From: JAKEGN01 sp964465665
GTDB taxonomy: Bacteria; Pseudomonadota; Gammaproteobacteria; Steroidobacterales; Woeseiaceae
Direction: 5' to 3'
NCBI GenBank assembly: GCA_964465665.1
Contig: CAYXKM010000289.1
Coordinates: 1-5,758 of the forward strand
Length of the DNA: 5,758 nt
Numbering within the stretch: position 1 is the first letter of the stretch; every line of letters starts with the position of its first letter. Positions 1 to 5,758 of this stretch are shown in pieces. The notes below the pieces were generated by a model. That model ran no database searches. It was not told the origin of the DNA and saw nothing but the letters and a program-made list of their open reading frames with translations. The position numbers and the translations under genes are program-made.

Positions 1-887
1 GCGCCGATCACCAGCTCCCCTTTGTCGGACTGGCTGATATAGCCGTGGACCGCGTTCGACATGACCACGGTGTGTAACACCGGTTTCATTGGTTCCGATA
101 CAAAAGCCTGCAAGGGATGGCTCTCCAGCGGCAAGCGGATACCCGCCATTTTTGCGAGTACGCTCGCGTGTCCCGCCACCACGACGCCGATTTTCGGCGT
201 TGCAATGAAGCCGCGGGTCGTTTCTACACCGCTGACTTCATCCCCCTCTCGGCGGATCCCGGTGACTTCACACTGCTGGACGATGTCGACGCCGCAGGCG
301 TCGGCAGCGCGGGCAAAGCCCCAGGCCACAGCATCGTGCCGGGCGACGCCGCCTCGGCGCTGAAATGACGCACCCAGGATCGGATATCGTGAGTCTCGCG
401 ACAGGTTGATGTGCGGTATGCGCGCTTCGATCTCCGCCGGGCCGACGACTTCGGCGTCGATGCCGTTCAGTCGATTGGCACTGACGCGACGTTCGATATC
501 GCGCATGTCTTGCAGTGTATGGCCGAGGTTGTATACGCCCCGCTGGCTGAACAAGACGTTGAAATTGAGCTCGGTGCTCAGGCTTTCCCACAGTTTCAGC
601 GATTTCTCATACAGCAGCGCCGCCTCGGTCCACAAATAATTGGAGCGCACGATGGTCGTATTGCGGCCGGTATTGCCGCCGCCGATCCAGCCTTTTTCAA
701 GCACGGCGATGTTGCGCAGCCCGTGTTCCTTCGCCAGGTAGTAAGCGGTCGCCAACCCGTGCCCTCCGCCACCGACGATGACCGCGTCGTAAGCGGATTT
801 CGGATCCGGGTTTCGAAATGCCTGCTGCCAGTGCCTGTTATGGCTCGCGGCATTCCGCAGCAGACTGAATGCAGAATACCGTGACAT
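1..887 (-). CDS. soxB: Sarcosine oxidase beta subunit (SoxB), 3' end cut by the window edge
   Basis: Flavin-binding beta subunit of heterotetrameric sarcosine oxidase, a cytoplasmic enzyme that oxidatively demethylates sarcosine to glycine and passes the one-carbon unit to THF. About 295 codons are visible. The family is usually about 400-420 aa, so roughly the last 110-120 residues lie beyond position 1. Visible: an N-terminal segment typical of SoxB (MSRYSAFSLLRNA); a Rossmann FAD motif VIVGGGGHGLATAYYLA at about residues 36-52; the acidic end of beta-2 in VLEKG (about 62-66); the SoxB hallmark GGGNTGRNTTIVRSNYL at about 69-85; and GGVARHDAVAWGFAR at about 179-193. His184 there sits where characterised SoxB proteins carry the covalent FMN histidine (near residue 173). 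SHPLQAFVSE follows at about 256-265. The start is fixed by the canonical N-terminus and by a TAATG overlap with the upstream dehydrogenase gene. Partners SoxD, SoxA and SoxG are expected just beyond the left edge. A SoxB-like amine oxidase with another N-methyl substrate is possible but less likely. Confidence 0.95.
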   Translation of the reverse strand, partial: MSRYSAFSLLRNAASHNRHWQQAFRNPDPKSAYDAVIVGGGGHGLATAYYLAKEHGLRNIAVLEKGWIGGGNTGRNTTIVRSNYLWTEAALLYEKSLKLWESLSTELNFNVLFSQRGVYNLGHTLQDMRDIERRVSANRLNGIDAEVVGPAEIEARIPHINLSRDSRYPILGASFQRRGGVARHDAVAWGFARAADACGVDIVQQCEVTGIRREGDEVSGVETTRGFIATPKIGVVVAGHASVLAKMAGIRLPLESHPLQAFVSEPMKPVLHTVVMSNAVHGYISQSDKGELVIG

Positions 888-3343
888 TATTCCCTGACAT
901 CCCGCAGCCGATTATTGCCGCTGTCGAACGGGCTCTCGTCCAGTACCCGGGCCTGGTACTGCTCACCGAGAATTTCGATCGAAAGCTCCTGGCCGGTCGC
1001 GGAGAATTCCGGAGCAACCATGCCGAGCGCGAGGGACTTGCCGATGCGAAACCCGTAACCACCGCCGGTCGCGCGGCCGATGAGTTTTCCATTCAGCGTC
1101 AGCGCATTGTTGCCCAGCGCATCGGCATCCCGCACGTCCAGCACTTCGAGCGTTACCAGCCGATAACGCAGGCCGCTTGCCTTCCGTGACAACAGCGCAT
1201 CCCGGCCGACGAACTCTCCCTTGTCCGGGTGCACGAAACGATCCATGGCGGATTCGTACGCCGAATACTCGATCGACAATTCCGTGCCAACCATGCGATA
1301 CGACTTCTCCAGCCGCATGGAATCCATGGCCCGGATGCCGAACGGTTTGAGTCCCAGGTCTTCGCCGGCCGCAAACAGTGCATCGAAGATGTGATTCTGA
1401 TATTCGATCGGATGATGCAACTCCCAGCCGAGCTCGCCGACATAATTGATGCGCATGGCATTGACGGGCGCGAGATTCACGCCGATATTCCGCGCCGTGA
1501 GCCAGGGGAATGCTTTATTGGAAAAGTCACCACTGGATACACGTTGCAACAGTTCGCGGCAATGCGGACCCGCAAGAACCAGCACGCCGATCGCACTGGT
1601 CAGCGGCGTAAATTGCACGGAGCCGTCACGCGGCATGCTCTTCCTTATGTAGTCGTGATCCAGGCGCTGCAAGCCCCCGGCTGAAACCAGGTAGAACGAA
1701 TCCGCCGATTCCCTGAGCACGGTGAACTCCGAGTGCACACCGCCGCTTTGGCTCAGGGCATGGCACAAAGCGATATTGCCGGCTTTTTTCGGCAAGCGGT
1801 TGGCCAGCAGGCGATCGAGGAATCCTTCGGCTCCCGGTCCCGAGATCCGGCATTTCGCAAATGCCGTCATGTCGAGGAGGCCGACGTTCCCGGTAACGTT
1901 TAGCACCTCCCGGCCTATGGCCTCGAACCATTTCGAACGGCGAAACGACCAGTCGTCCTGCTGGGCCATGCCCTCGCTAGCAAACCAGTTGGCGCGCTCC
2001 CAGCCGAACTTCTGGCCGAAAACCGCGCCCATAGCCTTCAGCCGTTCGTAACAGGGTGCGGTCCGCAAGGGACGCGCCGCCGGCCGCTCTTCGTCCGGGT
2101 AATGAATGACGAATACGTGCGAGTAGGCTTCCTCATTTTTTTCGATCAGGTACTCGCGGGTTGCGTAATCGCCGTAACGGCGAGGCTCGACACCGAGCAT
2201 ATCCACCGTCGGTTCGCCGTCGACGATCCACTCCGCCAGCTGCCATCCGGCGCCACCGGCGGCCGTAATGCCGAAACTGTGGCCTTCGTTCAGCCAGAAA
2301 TTGTCGATATCCCAGGCAGGACCGACGATGGGGTTTCCATCCGGCGTATACGCGATCGCCCCGTTATAGACTTTCTTGATGCCGACCTCGGCGAAAGCCG
2401 GGACGCGGGCCATGGCCGCCTCGATGTGGGGTTCCAGTCTTTCGATGTCTTCCTGGAACAGCTCATACTCGGCGGACGGGTCGGGCCCGTCGAGGTAACA
2501 ACAGGGCGCACCCTTTTCATACGGCCCGAGGATGAAACCGCCGGCTTCCTCCCGCAGGTACCACGAGCCGTCCGATTCGCGCAGTACCGCCAGTTCCTCG
2601 AGTCCCTTGCTGCGCCGTTCCAGCAATAACGGGTGCGGCTCGGTCACGATGAACTGGTGCTGCACCGGCATGACCGGGATATCGAGCCCGACCATCGCGC
2701 CGGTCTTGCGGGCATAGTTGCCGGTGGCGGAAATAATGTGCTCGCAGACGATGCTTCCCTTGTTCGTTTCGACCCGCCAGTCACCCGACGGTGTTCTCTC
2801 GATCGCGAGTACGGCGGTGTTCCGGTGTATGGTCGCACCCCTCGCTCGCGCTCCTTTTGCCAGGGCCTGGGTCAAATCTGCCGGTTGGATGTAACCGTCG
2901 TCCGGATGGTAGATGGCGCCGACCAGCCCGCCGATCTCGCACAGCGGCCATTTCTTTTTCACCTCGGCCGGCGTCAGGAACTCGACATTGATGCCGATGG
3001 TCCGCGCCGTCGCCGCGTACTGCCGGTATTCGTCCATGCGGTCCCGGTTCATCGCCAGGCGCAGGTTGCCGACTTTGCGGAAACCTACGGACTGGCCGGT
3101 TTCAGCTTCGAGCTCCTGGTAGAGCCGGACCGAGTACTTGTGAATCTGGCCGACGCTGTAACTCATGTTGAAGAGCGGCAGCAATCCGGCGGCATGCCAC
3201 GTCGAGCCGGAGGTCAGTTCGCCTTTTTCGACGAGGACGACGTCATTGCCCCAGCCCTTGCGCGCGAGATGATACAGGGAGCTGACACCGACGACTCCGC
3301 CGCCGATGACCACCACTTTGGCCCGTGATCTCAATTCACTCAT
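887..3343 (-). CDS. FAD-dependent dimethylglycine/sarcosine dehydrogenase with C-terminal GcvT-like folate domain
   Basis: Predicted 818-aa cytoplasmic flavoenzyme that oxidises an N-methyl amine, most likely dimethylglycine to sarcosine, and captures the methyl as 5,10-methylene-THF. The N-terminal DAO-type FAD half has the dinucleotide motif VVIGGGVVGVSSLYHLA (about residues 11-27) with E39 at the end of beta-2. It also has SGSTWHAAGLL (about 45-55), where His50 matches the covalent FAD histidine of DMGDH and of Arthrobacter dimethylglycine oxidase. VQHQFIVTE (His229) and SWYLREE (Tyr262) match its active-site His/Tyr pair. A short linker domain (about 390-430) leads to a GcvT-like half with LDMTAFAKCRISGPGAEGFL (about 490-509), INYVGELGWEL (632-642) and GIRAMDSMRLEK (669-680). 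Start: the frame stays open to 3610, but the ATG at 3343 lies right before the FAD strand, has GAGAG 8 nt upstream, and avoids overlap with the preceding gene. The usual folate-site Asp appears to be Glu539. Sarcosine specificity is possible, but soxB downstream would make that redundant. N-methylproline is another alternative. Confidence 0.9.
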   Translation of the reverse strand: MSELRSRAKVVVIGGGVVGVSSLYHLARKGWGNDVVLVEKGELTSGSTWHAAGLLPLFNMSYSVGQIHKYSVRLYQELEAETGQSVGFRKVGNLRLAMNRDRMDEYRQYAATARTIGINVEFLTPAEVKKKWPLCEIGGLVGAIYHPDDGYIQPADLTQALAKGARARGATIHRNTAVLAIERTPSGDWRVETNKGSIVCEHIISATGNYARKTGAMVGLDIPVMPVQHQFIVTEPHPLLLERRSKGLEELAVLRESDGSWYLREEAGGFILGPYEKGAPCCYLDGPDPSAEYELFQEDIERLEPHIEAAMARVPAFAEVGIKKVYNGAIAYTPDGNPIVGPAWDIDNFWLNEGHSFGITAAGGAGWQLAEWIVDGEPTVDMLGVEPRRYGDYATREYLIEKNEEAYSHVFVIHYPDEERPAARPLRTAPCYERLKAMGAVFGQKFGWERANWFASEGMAQQDDWSFRRSKWFEAIGREVLNVTGNVGLLDMTAFAKCRISGPGAEGFLDRLLANRLPKKAGNIALCHALSQSGGVHSEFTVLRESADSFYLVSAGGLQRLDHDYIRKSMPRDGSVQFTPLTSAIGVLVLAGPHCRELLQRVSSGDFSNKAFPWLTARNIGVNLAPVNAMRINYVGELGWELHHPIEYQNHIFDALFAAGEDLGLKPFGIRAMDSMRLEKSYRMVGTELSIEYSAYESAMDRFVHPDKGEFVGRDALLSRKASGLRYRLVTLEVLDVRDADALGNNALTLNGKLIGRATGGGYGFRIGKSLALGMVAPEFSATGQELSIEILGEQYQARVLDESPFDSGNNRLRDVRE
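891..895 (-). promoter_or_regulatory. Ribosome binding site for soxB within the end of the upstream gene
   Basis: AGGGA on the minus strand lies 3 nt before the soxB ATG at 887, inside the last codons of the dehydrogenase gene. The stop TAA and the ATG share one base (TAATG). The spacing is short, but together with the overlap it points to termination-reinitiation coupling. Confidence 0.45.
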
Positions 3344-3351
3344 CGTCGAAA

Positions 3352-3356
3352 CTCTC
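3352..3356 (-). promoter_or_regulatory. Ribosome binding site for the dimethylglycine dehydrogenase-type gene
   Basis: On the minus strand GAGAG sits 8 nt before the ATG at 3343, inside the 25-nt gap after the activator stop codon (TGA at 3371-3369). This decides the start at 3343 over the in-frame upstream ATG at 3610, which lies inside the activator gene. Confidence 0.5.
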
Positions 3357-3368
3357 TGCCCTGGAATA

Positions 3369-5381
3369 TCAACGTTGCTTGCGACGCCGTTGCCGCCGGT
3401 CCGCTGCTCGATCTGCAGGTTTTCCTGGTTCCGGTTTTTTGAATACGGCAAACAGTTCCGGGAAATCATCGACGCTGTGCGGCAATGCCATCGCTTCGAC
3501 GAAGAATTGCTGAAATTGCGGCTCGATCGCCGTCTCGATTTTTTCCACGCGCCGGACGATCGATTCGATCTCACTGCGTGCCGCCATGTTGAGCAAGGCA
3601 ATCCGCGCACCGGTACCTGCCGCGTTTCCGGCGGAAGAGACTTTATCCAGCTTGCAATCGGGGATCAGGCCGATGGTCATGGCATACCGCGCATCGATGT
3701 GGCTGCCGAATGCACCCGCAAGTCGAATGGCGTCGACTTTGTCGATGCCCGCCCGACTCATCAGGAGTTTTACGCCGGCGTACAACGCGGCCTTCGCAAG
3801 TTGAATCTGCCGCACGTCGTTCTGCGTAACCAGTATGTCCTGCGCCCCGGAGTACAGCCTGAACGACCACGTCCTGCCGTCCGCCACCAGCCGATCGGAT
3901 TTTGCAGCGAGACTCCCGTCAATCACCCCGTCCGACGTGAGAACGCCGGCCAGGTACATCCCGGCGACGGCCTCGATGATTCCCGATCCGCAGATGCCGG
4001 TAATGCCGCAGTGCCGGATCGATTCGGCGAATCCCTGTTCGTCAGACCACAGCGTCGAGCCGATAACCTGGATCCGCACCCCGAGTGTGTCCGGGTCTAT
4101 CCTGACGCGCTCGATGGCGCCGGGCGCCGCCCTTTGTCCCGCGCTGATCTGCGCGCCTTCGAACGCCGGGCCGGTAGGACTGGAACATGCCAGCAGCCGC
4201 TGCCGGTTTCCCAGCACGATCTCCGCATTCGTCCCTACGTCCACAACCAGCGTGATCTCGTCCCGCAGGTACGGTTCCTCCGCGAGTATCACGCCCGCCG
4301 AGTCGGCGCCCACGTGACCGGCGATGCTCGGCAACAGGTACACGCTGGCACCCTGATTGATGCGCAAATTCAGGTCGCGCGCCAGCACGTTCAAACTACC
4401 CTCGGTCGCCAGCGCGAAAGGCGCACCGCCGAGTTCGATCGGGTCTATGCCGAGAAACAGGTGATGCATGATCGGATTGCCGACGACAACCGCTTCGAGC
4501 ACGTCGTTGACATCGATGGATTTTTCTTTCGCAACGCTGGCAATCAGGTCGCTGACACCCTGTTGCACGACATCGGTCAGCGCCGTGACACTTTCCGGGT
4601 GCATCATGATGTGCGAGACCCTGCTCATCAGGTCTTCACCAAAACGGATCTGCGGATTCATGACGCCACCGGAATTGAGCAGCTCGCCGCTGATCAGGTC
4701 GCAAAGATGCACTGCTATGGTGGTGGACCCGATGTCGACCACGACGCCGTAAATCGGGTCCTTGAATCCGGGCCAGACGGCGGCAATTTCCTTATGGCCG
4801 CGGATGGCAACCGTTACGCTCCAGTTACCTTTGCGCAATACGGGTTGCAGGTAGCGCAGTACCGAGCTGTCGACGGCAAGGTCGTCGAGTTTCCACTGCG
4901 CGGAAAGCGCATCGCGCAGCCGTTCCAGATCGCCTTTTTGATTGTACAAATCCGCAGGCGCCACTTCGACGAAACACAGTCTCGTATTGGTATCGAGGAC
5001 GATGTCCCGATGCTCCGCTTTCTTGCGCACGAGCTGGCGGTGGACCTGGCTCTCGGCCGGTACGTCGACGACCAGGTCACCGAGGACTTTTGCCTGGCAG
5101 CTGAGTCGCCGGCCGGCGGCAAGCGACCGCCGACGGCGGGTTTCGTAGGCCTGTTCCGTATCCGAAAACGGCGACAGGTGGCTGGCTTCCGACACGATGT
5201 TGTGTTTCGGGAACGAGCCTTCGACGCACAGTATCTGGCAACGTCCGCACAGCGCCCGCCCGCCACAGACGGAATCGATGTCGACACCGAGCTGGCGCGC
5301 CGCATCGAGCAATGCCGTTCCGACAGCAAAAGTGCCCCGCTTGCCGGATGGCAGAAAAACCACTCTTGCGTCTCGTGTCAC
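3369..5381 (-). CDS. RamA/RACo-type ASKHA protein: [2Fe-2S] reductive activator of corrinoid proteins
   Basis: Predicted 670-aa ATP-dependent reductase that restores Co(II) corrinoid proteins to active Co(I) after oxidative inactivation. The N-terminal plant-type ferredoxin module has Cys39, Cys45, Cys48 (CGGRALCGRC) and a distal Cys95 (LSCQA), giving the C-x5-C-x2-C...C pattern of a [2Fe-2S] cluster. A linker/middle region leads to an ASKHA ATPase fold with phosphate-1 VVDIGSTTIAVHL (about 214-226), VVGNPIMHHLFLGIDP (299-314), phosphate-2 LVVDVGTNAEIVLGN (378-392), GICGSGIIEAV (462-472) and an adenosine motif IRLAGAFGSHID (552-563). The N-terminal [2Fe-2S] layout resembles RACo/AcsV more than archaeal RamA, which carries C-terminal [4Fe-4S] clusters. 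The frame is open from an ATG at 5489, but that start would overlap the upstream gene by 97 nt and add 36 unrelated residues. The GTG at 5381 follows the upstream stop by 11 nt; a second GTG at 5363 is possible. The C-terminus is strikingly basic (DRRQRRRKQR). The corrinoid partner is not in the window. Confidence 0.88.
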   Translation of the reverse strand: MTRDARVVFLPSGKRGTFAVGTALLDAARQLGVDIDSVCGGRALCGRCQILCVEGSFPKHNIVSEASHLSPFSDTEQAYETRRRRSLAAGRRLSCQAKVLGDLVVDVPAESQVHRQLVRKKAEHRDIVLDTNTRLCFVEVAPADLYNQKGDLERLRDALSAQWKLDDLAVDSSVLRYLQPVLRKGNWSVTVAIRGHKEIAAVWPGFKDPIYGVVVDIGSTTIAVHLCDLISGELLNSGGVMNPQIRFGEDLMSRVSHIMMHPESVTALTDVVQQGVSDLIASVAKEKSIDVNDVLEAVVVGNPIMHHLFLGIDPIELGGAPFALATEGSLNVLARDLNLRINQGASVYLLPSIAGHVGADSAGVILAEEPYLRDEITLVVDVGTNAEIVLGNRQRLLACSSPTGPAFEGAQISAGQRAAPGAIERVRIDPDTLGVRIQVIGSTLWSDEQGFAESIRHCGITGICGSGIIEAVAGMYLAGVLTSDGVIDGSLAAKSDRLVADGRTWSFRLYSGAQDILVTQNDVRQIQLAKAALYAGVKLLMSRAGIDKVDAIRLAGAFGSHIDARYAMTIGLIPDCKLDKVSSAGNAAGTGARIALLNMAARSEIESIVRRVEKIETAIEPQFQQFFVEAMALPHSVDDFPELFAVFKKPEPGKPADRAADRRQRRRKQR

Positions 5382-5390
5382 CGGTATGTA

Positions 5391-5395
5391 CTTCA
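5391..5395 (-). promoter_or_regulatory. Weak ribosome binding site for the corrinoid activator gene
   Basis: Read on the minus strand, TGAAG overlaps the TGA stop of the methyltransferase gene and lies 9 nt before the GTG at 5381. It is the only purine-rich stretch well placed for a start after the upstream stop. It supports GTG 5381 over ATG 5489. The match to the anti-SD is poor, so translation may depend on coupling to the upstream gene. Confidence 0.35.
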
Positions 5396-5758
5396 GGCCG
5401 GCCGGCGGCGTCGGACACGTCCGCCGCGGGCCGAGGTGGCAGGTTCTTCTGTGGATCCCTCGCGGTAAGCGCGAATCCAGCGTGTGCAATCCGGATCGTG
5501 ACCCATCATGACATCCGCCGCGCGTATGGCCTGCACCACTTCGGCATGCAGCGGGCTGGTAATGGCCGAGGTCAATCCTGCACTGATCGCCATGGTCAGA
5601 AACGCGCTGTTGATGCCGTTTCGATTCGGCAGGCCGAAACTGACATTGGAGGCACCGCAGGTAGTGTTGACCTTGAGCTCGTTGCGCAAGCGCCGTACGA
5701 GATGCATGACCTGCAGGCCCGTCGAGTTGATGGCACCAATCGGCATGACCAGTGGATC
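5393..5758 (-). CDS. Methyl-THF:corrinoid methyltransferase, MtgA/AcsE-like (C-terminal fragment, 5' end outside window)
   Basis: The last 121 codons of a pterin-binding (dihydropteroate-synthase fold) methyltransferase that moves a methyl group between a corrinoid protein and tetrahydrofolate. The visible part starts with DPLVMPIGAIN and continues through VNTTCGASNVSFGLPNR, the family's GxSNVS signature. Its Asn (residue 38 of the fragment) matches the asparagine implicated in pterin N5 chemistry in AcsE. Next come INSAFLTMAISAGLTSAI and AADVMMGHDPDCTRWIRAYR, which form the last strands and helices of the barrel. Family members are roughly 260-300 aa, so more than half lies to the right of the window. 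The Met at 5746 is inside the conserved barrel and is not the start. After the barrel there is a short, low-complexity basic tail (RGGRVRRRRPA) that the catalytic fold does not need. It is followed 11 nt later by the activator gene. Close relatives include MtgA (glycine betaine), MtvA (vanillate) and MtqA; the substrate system cannot be told from this part. Confidence 0.85.
   Translation of the reverse strand, partial: DPLVMPIGAINSTGLQVMHLVRRLRNELKVNTTCGASNVSFGLPNRNGINSAFLTMAISAGLTSAITSPLHAEVVQAIRAADVMMGHDPDCTRWIRAYREGSTEEPATSARGGRVRRRRPA

Noticed and set aside
411..884. Plus-strand 157-codon open frame opposite soxB
   Set aside because: The minus strand here encodes canonical SoxB motifs without interruption, so this frame is a shadow.
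2102..3328. Plus-strand open frames opposite the dehydrogenase gene (175 and 231 codons)
   Set aside because: They lie antisense to well-conserved FAD-domain sequence, show no domain or RBS, and share the shadow-like composition of the other plus-strand frames.
3344..3368. Possible promoter or terminator in the largest gap between genes
   Set aside because: Only 25 nt, with an RBS but no hairpin plus T-run and no convincing -35/-10 pair.
3344..3610. 89-residue N-terminal extension of the dehydrogenase from ATG 3610
   Set aside because: It would overlap the end of the activator gene by about 240 nt, is Ser/Arg-rich without family similarity, and the ATG at 3343 has an RBS and directly precedes the FAD-binding strand.
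3306..5468. Very long plus-strand open frame (720 codons) covering almost exactly the activator gene
   Set aside because: It is antisense to a gene with complete ferredoxin and ASKHA motifs. The translation is rich in Arg, Asp, His and Gln with no recognisable domain, as expected when codon bias removes stops from the opposite strand.
5744..5746. ATG at 5746 as the start of a small 117-aa protein
   Set aside because: The frame is open to the window edge and the preceding residues DPLV are part of the conserved methyltransferase barrel, so the Met is internal.

Overview
This window looks like the interior of one catabolic operon from a moderately high-GC bacterium. All supported genes are on the minus strand and are read from right to left. 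The gene content (a heterotetrameric-type sarcosine oxidase beta subunit, a folate-linked amine dehydrogenase, and a corrinoid methyltransfer accessory set) and the codon use suggest a proteobacterium with aerobic respiration. The taxon cannot be fixed from the sequence alone. Both ends of the window cut through genes, so the operon extends in both directions. No promoter, terminator, tRNA, rRNA, repeat, CRISPR or mobile element was found.

Layout in transcription order: (1) 5758-5393, the C-terminal third or more of a pterin-binding methyltransferase of the methyl-THF:corrinoid type (MtgA/AcsE/MtvA-like). (2) 5381-3369, an ASKHA-domain protein with an N-terminal [2Fe-2S] ferredoxin module, of the RamA/RACo type that reductively reactivates corrinoid proteins. 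(3) 3343-887, an 818-aa FAD amine dehydrogenase fused to a GcvT-like folate domain, of the dimethylglycine/sarcosine dehydrogenase type. (4) 887-1, most of soxB, the beta subunit of heterotetrameric sarcosine oxidase. Gaps between genes are 11 and 25 nt, and the last junction is a TAATG overlap, so co-transcription and translational coupling are likely. There is no gene-free stretch longer than 25 nt.

Taken together, the genes suggest stepwise N-demethylation with all methyl groups delivered to tetrahydrofolate. A corrinoid-dependent methyltransferase, whose substrate-specific and corrinoid subunits are not in the window, would remove the first methyl group from a quaternary amine such as glycine betaine and make methyl-THF through gene 1, with gene 2 rescuing oxidised cobalamin. 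Gene 3 would oxidise dimethylglycine to sarcosine, and the SoxB-containing oxidase would convert sarcosine to glycine, both yielding methylene-THF. The enzyme families are well supported by motifs. The substrate of the first step, and the identity of the quaternary amine, are inferences from context.
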